Shown here in pieces: positions 1 to 5,805 of a stretch of DNA of 20,767 nt. The position numbers and the translations under genes are program-made. Every line of letters begins with the position of its first letter. Within the stretch, counting starts at the first letter, position 1. The notes beneath the pieces are model-generated. The model saw only the letters and a program-made list of their open reading frames with translations. It was not told the origin of the DNA and made no database searches. Origin of the DNA: Bacteroidales bacterium UBA2712 (GTDB taxonomy: Bacteria; Bacteroidota; Bacteroidia; Bacteroidales; Paludibacteraceae). Where the stretch lies: assembly GCA_002354055.1 (NCBI GenBank), contig DEKW01000015.1, positions 1 through 20,767 of the forward strand. Direction: 5' to 3'.

Positions 1-1178
1 ATCGTCACAGAGGTCAAACCGCTGCAACCAGAGAAAGCACTACTTCCAATGCTTGTGACGCTATCTCCTAAAATATATTCTTCAACTTGATTTCCAAAAA
101 TGTTTTTAAGGTTGCTATTTTCCGTGTAATTCTTACTGACTATTGCATTTGCATCAATCATTACAGAGTTCAAACCGGTGCAGCCAGAAAAAGCAGAACC
201 TTCAATGCTTGTGACGCTATTGCCAATCGTCACAGAGGTCAAACCGGCGCAATCATAGAAAGCTCTAAATCCAATACTTGTGACACTATTGGGAATCGTT
301 ACAGAGGTCAAACCGGTGCAACCATTGAAAACACTATTTCCAATGCTGGTGACGCTATTGCCAATCGTCACAGAGGTCAAACTGCTGCAACCAGAGAAAG
401 CATGTTGTCCAATGCTGGTGACGCTATTAGGAATCGTCACAGAGGTCAAACCGCTGCATTGATAGAAAGCATTATCTCCAATGCTGGTGACGCTATTTGG
501 TATCGTCACAGAGGTCAAACCGGTGCAACCACGGAAAGCATATCTTCCAATGCTTGTGACATCATCTCCTATAATATATTCTGTAACTTGCCCTCCAAAT
601 ATAGTATTTAGATTGGAAGAAAAGGAATAATCTTTGCTTACAATAGCATTGGAGTTTAATGTCACAGAGGTCAAACCGCTGCAACCATTGAAAGCACTCT
701 CTCCAATGCTTGTGACGCTATTGGGAATCGTTACAGAGGTCAAACCGCTGCAACCCTGAAAAGCATAACTTACAATGCTTGTGACGCTATTGGGAATAAT
801 GGTACTTTGACAACCTGCAATAAGCGTATTGGTAGCCGTTTCTATGATTGCATTGCAGTTATTACGGCTATCATAGACCGTGTTGCCGCTTTCAACAATA
901 ATAGAAGTCAAACTACTGCTGCAACCATAGAATGCAGAACCACCAATGCTGGTGACGCTATTGGGAATAATTAATTCACCGGTCAAACCGGTGCAACCAT
1001 TGAAAGCATAATCTCCAATGCTTGTAACGCTATTGGGAATCGTTACAGAGGTCAAACTGCTGCAACCAGAGAAAGCACTACTTCCAATGCTTGTGACGCT
1101 ATTACCAATCGTCACAGAGGTCAAACCGCTGCATTCACGGAAAGCATAGTTACCAATGCTTGTGACGCTGTAAGTCAC
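1..1178 (-). repeat. 69-bp tandem repeats coding the LRR_5 array
   Basis: The DNA repeats with a 69-bp period (23 codons) and very high identity between units. Words such as GTCACAGAGGTCAAACCG and GACGCTATTGGGAATCGT recur on the plus strand. The array is broken by longer variant modules near 90-200, 570-660 and 800-920. Near-identical units make copy number prone to change by recombination or slippage without loss of frame. Confidence 0.85.
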
Positions 1179-1388
1179 ACTTTGATAGGTCACAGAGGAA
1201 GGGATAACTACGGAACCTGAATACTCGTTTGAGTAAGAAACATAATAATTCCCTCCAAATGTAACTGACGCGGTTTTGGTACTGCTATCAAAATCATACC
1301 AGATGCCATCCACTTGAGTGTTAGACGCATACATCGTTCCTACGCTAGCTGCTACAGCGAGCAATAGGGTAAAAAGTTTTGTTTTCAT
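1..1388 (-). CDS. BspA-like leucine-rich repeat surface protein (3' end beyond left edge)
   Basis: The ATG is at 1388-1386 and the frame stays open for 462 codons to the left edge, so the C-terminus is missing. Residues 1-21 form a signal peptide (MKTKLFTLLLAVAASVGTMYA), so the product is secreted or on the surface. After a short unique domain (about 22-70), at least 13 copies of a 23-residue repeat follow, with consensus LTSVTIPNSVTSIGxxAFxG plus CSG. This is the LRR_5/BspA type (PF13306), which in known members mediates adhesion to host proteins or other bacteria. Three longer divergent modules interrupt the array. The start lies 5 nt after the stop of the upstream endonuclease gene, so they may be cotranscribed; I found no TAnnTTTG promoter for it. 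The role in adhesion is inferred from the family. Confidence 0.9.
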   Translation of the reverse strand, partial: MKTKLFTLLLAVAASVGTMYASNTQVDGIWYDFDSSTKTASVTFGGNYYVSYSNEYSGSVVIPSSVTYQSVTYSVTSIGNYAFRECSGLTSVTIGNSVTSIGSSAFSGCSSLTSVTIPNSVTSIGDYAFNGCTGLTGELIIPNSVTSIGGSAFYGCSSSLTSIIVESGNTVYDSRNNCNAIIETATNTLIAGCQSTIIPNSVTSIVSYAFQGCSGLTSVTIPNSVTSIGESAFNGCSGLTSVTLNSNAIVSKDYSFSSNLNTIFGGQVTEYIIGDDVTSIGRYAFRGCTGLTSVTIPNSVTSIGDNAFYQCSGLTSVTIPNSVTSIGQHAFSGCSSLTSVTIGNSVTSIGNSVFNGCTGLTSVTIPNSVTSIGFRAFYDCAGLTSVTIGNSVTSIEGSAFSGCTGLNSVMIDANAIVSKNYTENSNLKNIFGNQVEEYILGDSVTSIGSSAFSGCSGLTSVT

Positions 1389-1393
1389 TGTTA

Positions 1394-2266
1394 TTAATAA
1401 ATTAAGTTCGTAATATCTATGCAGTCTCTTATCTTTTTCCATTTTCGGGCTCCATTGGCATCAAATCCGTCAAACACAAAAACGCCAAGATATTTATAGT
1501 CTTTGTTCCCAAGGAAATCTTTGTATTTACAGAATACTATTCTTTTTTCCGCTTGGTCAAATCCCGTTTGTGTTGCGGCTCTATCAATTCCTCCTGTCGT
1601 TTTATCAATCTTATATTCAATAATTTCATCTTCTGTATTGTTAAGTATATTCTTCCAAGTAGTATTATTAGTATTGGGTGTCCAAACTACATATCCGCCA
1701 TTTAACGCAAACCCGCCAGGTCTAAGGAAACCTCTCTTACGTATGGGTGCATTAAAAATCTTTGCGATCTGATCAATGGATTTATATGTCAGATACTCCT
1801 TTTTGCATAAATACTTCTTTCTAAAAGCATAGTTGTCATCCCAAGGAATAAAATTCTCTCCTAACTTAGCTGTTTTAAGCCGAATATGAGCCACGATCAG
1901 ATCTATTTGATAATTCAAGTCATCAATATCAAAATCAGCCTTTCCAGTAGAATCGTATTGGTAGATGATGTGTTGTTCTCCTTTCGTTGTTATTTGTATA
2001 TCCATATTTCGCTTATCATCGGCTGCCTTTTTGGCTTTGTGATACAGTTCATTAATTTCTATCCAAATATTTAATTGGGGAAGATACAAGTCGGCCAAAG
2101 CATAATTGCCCGATGGCAAAAAAACTGGCTGTTGTATAACGAACTTTACGTCTGTACGATTAAGTCGATGCCATATTCCTGTAATGACATACAATTCTGT
2201 TCGTTTTGCATGAAGCGCAGCAAACAAACGCTCCATGTAGTCTAATTTGTCAACTGATTGAATCAT
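1394..2266 (-). CDS. AbaSI/PvuRts1I-like modification-dependent (type IV) restriction endonuclease
   Basis: 290 aa with ATG start. The N-terminal half looks like the Vsr/PD-(D/E)XK-like nuclease domain of this family: around residues 40-76 it reads QQPV...YALADLYLPQLNIWIEINELYH, with acidic candidates D59, E70, E73 and H76. The C-terminal half (about 185-285) has the pattern of the SRA-like base-flipping domain: YVVWTP, then W204, then KRIVFCKYKDFLG and YKYLGVFVFD, ending in W276KKI. Known AbaSI-family enzymes cut DNA with 5-hydroxymethyl- or glucosyl-hydroxymethylcytosine, as in T-even phages, and need no partner methylase; none is present here. Defence against phages with modified bases is inferred. 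The gene is richer in A+T than the housekeeping genes to the right, which suggests transfer. It sits 5 nt upstream of the BspA-like gene. The family call is from remembered motif patterns. Confidence 0.7.
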   Translation of the reverse strand: MIQSVDKLDYMERLFAALHAKRTELYVITGIWHRLNRTDVKFVIQQPVFLPSGNYALADLYLPQLNIWIEINELYHKAKKAADDKRNMDIQITTKGEQHIIYQYDSTGKADFDIDDLNYQIDLIVAHIRLKTAKLGENFIPWDDNYAFRKKYLCKKEYLTYKSIDQIAKIFNAPIRKRGFLRPGGFALNGGYVVWTPNTNNTTWKNILNNTEDEIIEYKIDKTTGGIDRAATQTGFDQAEKRIVFCKYKDFLGNKDYKYLGVFVFDGFDANGARKWKKIRDCIDITNLIY

Positions 2267-2435
2267 AATACTTAGATTTTTAGTATATGCCTACTCTTTA
2301 TCGGATTTTCGGCATTCTCCGTTTATTTTTTAGTTTGTTTCTACATCTATCTTGTCCAAATCAGACTGGCGAGACACTAACGAGAGAGAATCGGGTCGGT
2401 ACTATGTCGAGGCAATATCGGAGGCATATGCATAC

Positions 2436-2466
2436 AAAAAAGCGGATCCTTGATAGTGTTCCGCTT
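2436..2466 (-). terminator. Intrinsic terminator (second of a tandem pair)
   Basis: On the minus strand a perfect 7-bp stem AAGCGGA/TCCGCTT with a 13-nt loop runs into a run of T (CCGCTTTTTTG). Confidence 0.65.
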
Positions 2467-2469
2467 ATA

Positions 2470-2506
2470 TAAATAAAAGCGGGACTGCAATCTTGCTGTT
2501 CCGCTC
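2470..2506 (-). terminator. Intrinsic terminator (first of a tandem pair)
   Basis: On the minus strand GAGCGGAA pairs with TCCCGCTT with one mismatch, around an inner GCAA/TTGC, followed by TTATTTATA. It has the same architecture and related stem sequence as the terminator just downstream, which suggests a duplicated module. Confidence 0.55.
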
Positions 2507-2798
2507 ATCGAGGCTCTGGTATTGCCTTTTGTACCAAACAGCAACACCGTAGCCCACGCCGTATGCACCAATGCGCGCACTATGCGCGTACATTACTTAC
2601 ATACCAATGGGCATCCTTTGCTGCAATGTTTTGACAGATTGATGAATTTACCAGATTCCGATGAGCCAAAACAAAGCGCGTAAGACGCCTTTTTCAATAT
2701 GTCCTGTATTTACCCCCACCCGAAAGACATATCCCCTCGGCGTGAGCTAAATACTGCAAAACTTTCTTAGCCACAAGGGCACGATTCATTTTGCGCTG

Positions 2799-2830
2799 CA
2801 AAGATACTACAAATTTTGCACATACGCAAA
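2799..2830 (-). promoter_or_regulatory. Bacteroidota sigma-ABfr-type promoter
   Basis: On the minus strand TTTG (2830-2827), a 20-bp spacer, then TATCTTTG (2806-2799) match the -33/-7 consensus exactly. Transcription should start near 2793, just before the ATG of the 31-codon ORF. Confidence 0.75.
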
Positions 2831-3004
2831 CATTCGGGCATTTTTTTGAAAAATAAAATGAAATTTTATCTGTTTAGCACAGACAAATAATAGCTATGCT
2901 TGCATAAGATGGTATTTGTATGGGCAAAACAGGAAACCGTTTTAGCGGTTCTCAAAAAATGTCCGCGGTGCTTAGTATATGTCCGGCAATATGCGAACGT
3001 ATTT

Positions 3005-3046
3005 TCGGTGGGACCCTGTTTATATTTTATAAATAGGGAGGACCGA
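3005..3046. other. Long imperfect hairpin
   Basis: CCCTGTTTATA (3014-3024) pairs with TATAAATAGGG (3028-3038) over 11 bp with one G-U wobble and a 3-nt loop. After a small internal loop, TCGGT (3005-3009) pairs with ACCGA (3042-3046). Neither side has a T tract, so it is not an obvious terminator. It could be a relic of a small mobile element or a structured site upstream of the 3129 promoter. Confidence 0.5.
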
Positions 3047-3128
3047 CGTTACTACAACTAAAAAATCTGACATACGCAAGTAAATTTACTACTTTTATAT
3101 ATTTTTCTATGTTTTTCAGCCTCCGAAA

Positions 3129-3160
3129 TTTGCACACATCAATTTTTTTTTGTACCTTTG
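3129..3160 (+). promoter_or_regulatory. Bacteroidota promoter for the 240-aa gene
   Basis: TTTG (3129-3132), a 20-bp spacer containing a run of nine T, then TACCTTTG (3153-3160). Transcription should begin near 3167. This places any protein start before that point, such as the in-frame ATG at 3109, outside the message. Confidence 0.8.
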
Positions 3161-3167
3161 CATCGGA

Positions 3168-3378
3168 TTTAGAAGATCGCCCACTACATTGTGCATTTTT
3201 GTCGCATCATTGCGACAACCAGCCCCCAAAACCAACCCCAAAAACCAACCCAAGTCCCCTGAATAAACCCGCAAATAACCCCAAAACAAGTTCCAAACAA
3301 CCCCCGCCTAGTACCCATCCTAGACTTTATAGCGCAAACAACACTCCTAATCCGCTGCAAATAAACCTCTTATACAAT
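3168..3378 (+). other. C/A-rich, G-poor 5' leader
   Basis: About 210 nt between the promoter and the ATG at 3379. From about 3219 to 3310 it is almost free of G and rich in C runs (CCCCAAAACCAACCCC type). The opposite strand therefore carries many runs of 3-5 G in about 95 nt and could form a G-quadruplex. The leader is open in the frame of the gene, coding a Pro/Asn/Lys/Thr-rich stretch if translation began at a TTG near 3199; I regard this as less likely. Confidence 0.5.
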
Positions 3379-4101
3379 ATGTCGAAGCACTTAAAAACAC
3401 GCGTAATTGACGCTTTGAAATCCTCAATCGCTACTTTTGTGGACATCCCTGCTACGCGCATCGATAACCGCCGCAAAAGTCCATCCGGACGCCACTATAG
3501 AGGCGTGCGGTACTTCTACCTGAGTGCCGGCTTCGACTCGTATATAGGCGCGCTGGATGAGCAGAAACTCGGCCGTAAGTACAAGAAACGCATCATCGCA
3601 CGCCACTCCCGCTTCCATAAAGGACTCTTCCAACTCTATACCTTCCATTTCCCGAAAAAATGGTCCGCTGCCTGCGTCGCTAACCGCGAACTTATCAAAG
3701 AAGCCCAGCGCCAAGCCCACGCCCTCGAACACGCCCATACCCCCGAAGCCCTCGAATGGAGACTCCGTTTCTTCCATCATTATTTCAACGTCGTCAAAGG
3801 CCACGCAAAACCCGCTCCCGGACTCAAAGCCTACGGCTATTTCTATCAATACACCTACGTCTGCATCTACCGCGAGCTTCAGGCTCAAGCCCAAGAAGCC
3901 AAAGCCCGCCAAACCCGGCAATCATCTGCCATAACCGACGCCCAACTCAAGCACTTTGCGGAGGACGTCACTTTCGAACCCATCTACCCCAAAATCAACC
4001 GCCGCTCTCATACTCCTTTCTATACGCCGGCAGACACTCCTTCCTACGCGCATTTATTCGTCCGCGGCGTCCGCCTTCCTCTTTCCGTCTCCCCACCGTA
4101 A
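3379..4101 (+). CDS. Protein of unknown function, 240 aa
   Basis: I do not recognise the family. The ATG at 3379 is the first ATG in frame after the promoter at 3129-3160. The open frame extends further upstream to 3109, but that start would lie before the promoter. The product begins MSKHLKTRVIDALKSS and is basic and rich in His, Tyr and Arg. It has no signal peptide and no clear membrane segment, so it is probably cytoplasmic. A conserved-looking core reads SGRHYRGVRYFYLSAGFDSY (about 36-55), KKRIIARHSRF, and later YGYFYQYTYVCIYRELQ followed by an Ala/Gln-rich helix. The C-terminal 60 residues are Pro-rich and likely disordered. It is a single gene with its own promoter; the next gene has a separate promoter starting 31 bp after its stop. 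Confidence 0.65.
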   Translation: MSKHLKTRVIDALKSSIATFVDIPATRIDNRRKSPSGRHYRGVRYFYLSAGFDSYIGALDEQKLGRKYKKRIIARHSRFHKGLFQLYTFHFPKKWSAACVANRELIKEAQRQAHALEHAHTPEALEWRLRFFHHYFNVVKGHAKPAPGLKAYGYFYQYTYVCIYRELQAQAQEAKARQTRQSSAITDAQLKHFAEDVTFEPIYPKINRRSHTPFYTPADTPSYAHLFVRGVRLPLSVSPP

Positions 4102-4131
4102 TTACCTTTGGTGCAAAAAAACGCAAAAAAA

Positions 4132-4163
4132 TTTGCATATGTCAAAAAAAAGCAGTAAATTTG
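4132..4163 (+). promoter_or_regulatory. Bacteroidota promoter for the lipid kinase gene
   Basis: TTTG (4132-4135), a 20-bp spacer, then TAAATTTG (4156-4163), an exact consensus match. Expected start near 4170, leaving a leader of about 48 nt. It may serve the whole rightward gene block. Confidence 0.75.
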
Positions 4164-4218
4164 CAGCAAATTTATATTGCACGAATACGTGCGTACGCGT
4201 AGAAAACAATATTGAGTT

Positions 4219-5139
4219 ATGAAAAATATAGCATTTATCATCAATCCCATCTCGGGAAGTAAGGAGACGCAGAACGCGAAGCGCAAGTTGCCGAAGTTGA
4301 TCATGCAGACCCTCGACAGCGAGCAGTGGTTGCCGAACATCACGTTCACGGAGTATGCCGGCCACGCGGTAGAGCTGGCGAAGCAGTATGCCCGTATGGG
4401 CTTTGATGCTGTGGTAGCGGTCGGCGGCGATGGAACGGTGAACGAAGTGGCACGAGGGATAGTGAAAGGCGAAAGGGGAAAGGTGAAAGGCGAAAGGAGT
4501 ACCGCATTAGGCATCATACCGATGGGTAGCGGAAACGGTTTTGCACGGCATTTAGGCATTCCTATCCGTCCTCAGAAGGCCTTAGAGATGATTAACCACT
4601 CCGAGCCGATTTCGGTTGATTACGGTCTGGCGAACGGCAGATTGTTCGTGAGCACTTGTGGCACGGGATTTGATGCGTTGATAGCGGATCATTTTGCGTG
4701 CAGCAACAAACGCGGGTTCAGCACGTATCTGCAGAATATCATCCACGACGCGTTCTCTTACCAAGCGCAGACCTACCACATTGTGGGCGACGGTCTGGAC
4801 GTGACGCACAAGGCGTTCCTGATCACTTTCGCTAATGCGAACCAGTGGGGTTACGAAGCGCTCATCGCGCCGAAAGCGAGCATTCAGGACGGCAAGATGG
4901 ATATCATGATGATGTCGAGCCACGCGCTCTTAGGCAGCGCGAGTCTGGCGTTACGGTTGTTCGCCGGCAGTATAGACGACAGCCATTTCATGGACACGTT
5001 GCGCGCACGGGAAGTGACACTCTTCCGCGAGGAAGCGGCACCGTTCCACATCGACGGCGATCCCGTGGAGATGGAGAAAGATATACATATCCGCATCGTC
5101 GAGGACGGACTGAGAGTGCTTGCAGAGAAACGATTCTAA
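4219..5139 (+). CDS. Diacylglycerol/lipid kinase family protein (YegS/BmrU/DagK type)
   Basis: 306 aa, near the usual family length. It probably phosphorylates a diacylglycerol-like or sphingoid lipid with ATP at the cytoplasmic face of the membrane. The N-terminal catalytic domain shows the nucleotide-binding motif VVAVGGDGTVNEVARG (about 65-80) and then PMGSGNGFARHLGIP (101-115). The C-terminal half is the beta-rich lipid-binding domain and ends with FHIDGDPVEM, a typical closing motif. Between the two ATP-site motifs, residues 82-93 are encoded by a 7-nt tandem repeat and form a charged Lys/Gly/Glu/Arg insert where homologues have a short loop. The gene has its own promoter at 4132-4163 and precedes dut by 99 bp. 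The physiological substrate is unknown. Confidence 0.88.
   Translation: MKNIAFIINPISGSKETQNAKRKLPKLIMQTLDSEQWLPNITFTEYAGHAVELAKQYARMGFDAVVAVGGDGTVNEVARGIVKGERGKVKGERSTALGIIPMGSGNGFARHLGIPIRPQKALEMINHSEPISVDYGLANGRLFVSTCGTGFDALIADHFACSNKRGFSTYLQNIIHDAFSYQAQTYHIVGDGLDVTHKAFLITFANANQWGYEALIAPKASIQDGKMDIMMMSSHALLGSASLALRLFAGSIDDSHFMDTLRAREVTLFREEAAPFHIDGDPVEMEKDIHIRIVEDGLRVLAEKRF
4462..4496 (+). repeat. Heptanucleotide tandem tract, 5 units of GNGAAAG
   Basis: Five perfectly phased 7-nt units (GTGAAAG, GCGAAAG, GGGAAAG and repeats of the first two) inside the lipid kinase gene, coding residues 82-93. The following bases GAG begin a sixth, broken unit. Confidence 0.85.
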
Positions 5140-5218
5140 TTTACCATTTCTAATCTTTCTTCGGTCGAACGATCAGCTTCGCTGTATGGGTCATTTACCA
5201 TGTACCATTTATTGGGTC
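5138..5218 (+). repeat. Heptanucleotide-type tract between the kinase gene and dut
   Basis: Units related to CCATTTA are in 7-nt phase at 5191-5211 (TCATTTA, CCATGTA, CCATTTA). A weaker set (TAATTTA, CCATTTC) begins inside the stop codon of the kinase gene at 5138. They flank a G+C-richer core at 5160-5190. No promoter match is seen before dut. Confidence 0.55.
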
Positions 5219-5238
5219 ATTTAGTTATATAGACATTT

Positions 5239-5673
5239 ATGACATTAAAAATAATCAACAAGAGCAAGAATCCGCTGCCGCGGTACGAGAGTGCGCAGGC
5301 AGCAGGTATGGATATACGATGCAACATCGAAGAGTCGATCACGCTGCAGCCGATGGAGCGAAAACTTATCCCGACGGGCTTGTTTATCGAGTTGCCGGCC
5401 GGTTACGAAGCGCAGATCCGTCCGCGAAGCGGTCTGGCGCTCAAACGCGGTCTGACAGTACTGAACACTCCGGGAACGATTGACGCGGACTACCGCGGCG
5501 AGGTGGGTGTCATACTGATTAACCTTAGCGGCGAGGCGCAGACCATCGAACCGGGTGAGCGGATATGCCAGATGGTGATCGCCAAGCACGAGACGCCGGA
5601 AGTGGTCGAAGTGACCGAACTGAGCGAGACCGAGCGCGGCGAAGGAGGCTTCGGGCATTCGGGTCGAAAGTAA
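5239..5673 (+). CDS. dut: dUTP diphosphatase (dUTPase)
   Basis: 144 aa, the usual size of the trimeric enzyme. It hydrolyses dUTP to dUMP and pyrophosphate, which keeps uracil out of DNA and supplies dUMP for thymidylate. All five family motifs are present in order: AAGMDIR (21-27), RPRSGLA (61-67), GTIDADYRGEV (79-89, with the catalytic Asp and the uracil-pocket Tyr), GERICQMVI (106-114) and the C-terminal RGEGGFGHSG (133-142). The enzyme is cytoplasmic and should be active. It lies in the conserved Bacteroidales order dut, TPR gene, DUF4292 gene, EnvC-like gene, but a palindromic element of about 90 bp separates it from the TPR gene. Confidence 0.96.
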   Translation: MTLKIINKSKNPLPRYESAQAAGMDIRCNIEESITLQPMERKLIPTGLFIELPAGYEAQIRPRSGLALKRGLTVLNTPGTIDADYRGEVGVILINLSGEAQTIEPGERICQMVIAKHETPEVVEVTELSETERGEGGFGHSGRK

Positions 5674-5690
5674 AGGAAGCCCGTTAGTTC

Positions 5691-5781
5691 GTATAATACC
5701 CTTCCGAAACAACTCGCCCCCTGCTCGACGAGTTTTGGTGTACCCCTTCACCAAAACACGGTTTCGATAAGGGTATTATAC
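5691..5781. mobile_element. 91-bp MITE-like palindromic element between dut and the TPR gene
   Basis: The ends are inverted repeats of about 20 bp. The left arm 5691-5710 and right arm 5761-5781 share GTATAATACCCTT (13 bp) and CGAAAC (6 bp), separated by 1-2 unmatched bases. Inside lie two further hairpins: AACTCG/CGAGTT (5711-5716 with 5729-5734) and a 9-bp stem GTTTTGGTG/CACCAAAAC (5732-5740 with 5749-5757) with loop TACCCCTT, so the second overlaps the first. The trinucleotide TTC flanks both ends (5688-5690 and 5782-5784), as a 3-bp target duplication would. No transposase is present. It could alternatively be a structured RNA regulating the intercistronic region; no T tract follows, so a simple terminator is unlikely. 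Confidence 0.55.
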
Positions 5782-5805
5782 TTCACAATAAAAAAATACA
5801 AACGA

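Larger units (their letters stand above)
2436..2793 (-). ncRNA. Candidate small transcript (ncRNA or small-protein mRNA)
   Basis: A left-facing unit bounded by a perfect Bacteroidota promoter (2799-2830) and two consecutive intrinsic terminators, giving a predicted RNA of about 290-355 nt. It contains a 31-codon ORF at 2694-2789 whose ATG lies only a few nt from the expected start of transcription. A second, 42-codon ORF at 2465-2593 runs into the terminators and is therefore doubtful. A stem at 2697-2732 lies at the 3' end of the first ORF. I do not recognise it as RNase P RNA, tmRNA, SRP RNA or 6S RNA. Whether it acts as RNA or codes a small protein cannot be decided here. Confidence 0.4.
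2267..3128. other. Long intergenic region without a convincing protein gene
   Basis: About 860 bp. The few ORFs are short and lack conserved character. It holds a strong left-facing promoter (2799-2830), two tandem left-facing terminators (2436-2506), a hairpin at 2697-2732 (ATATGTC/GACATAT), a small inverted repeat at about 2937-2955 (AACCG/CGGTT) and a longer hairpin at 3005-3046. No tRNA, rRNA or known riboswitch was recognised. Confidence 0.7.

Noticed and set aside
87..611. Open frame of 174 codons on the plus strand with internal repeats
   Set aside because: It is the antisense of the LRR array; its repeats mirror the 69-bp units, and the minus frame has a signal peptide and a known repeat family.
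1..1178. Regular repeats that could suggest a CRISPR array
   Set aside because: The units are coding, lack unique spacers of constant length, and translate into LRR_5 repeats.
2440..2593. 42-codon ORF on the minus strand as a gene
   Set aside because: It runs through the first terminator hairpin and ends in the second; its composition looks accidental.
3109..3378. Longer N-terminus for the 240-aa protein starting at 3109
   Set aside because: That start lies upstream of the consensus promoter at 3129-3160, and the extra sequence is low-complexity.
4103..4110. TACCTTTG as a second promoter before the kinase gene
   Set aside because: No TTTG-like box at the right distance upstream; the 4132-4163 promoter fits exactly.
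5691..5781. Integron attC site or simple terminator
   Set aside because: No GTTRRRY/RYYYAAC core sites, and no T tract after either arm.
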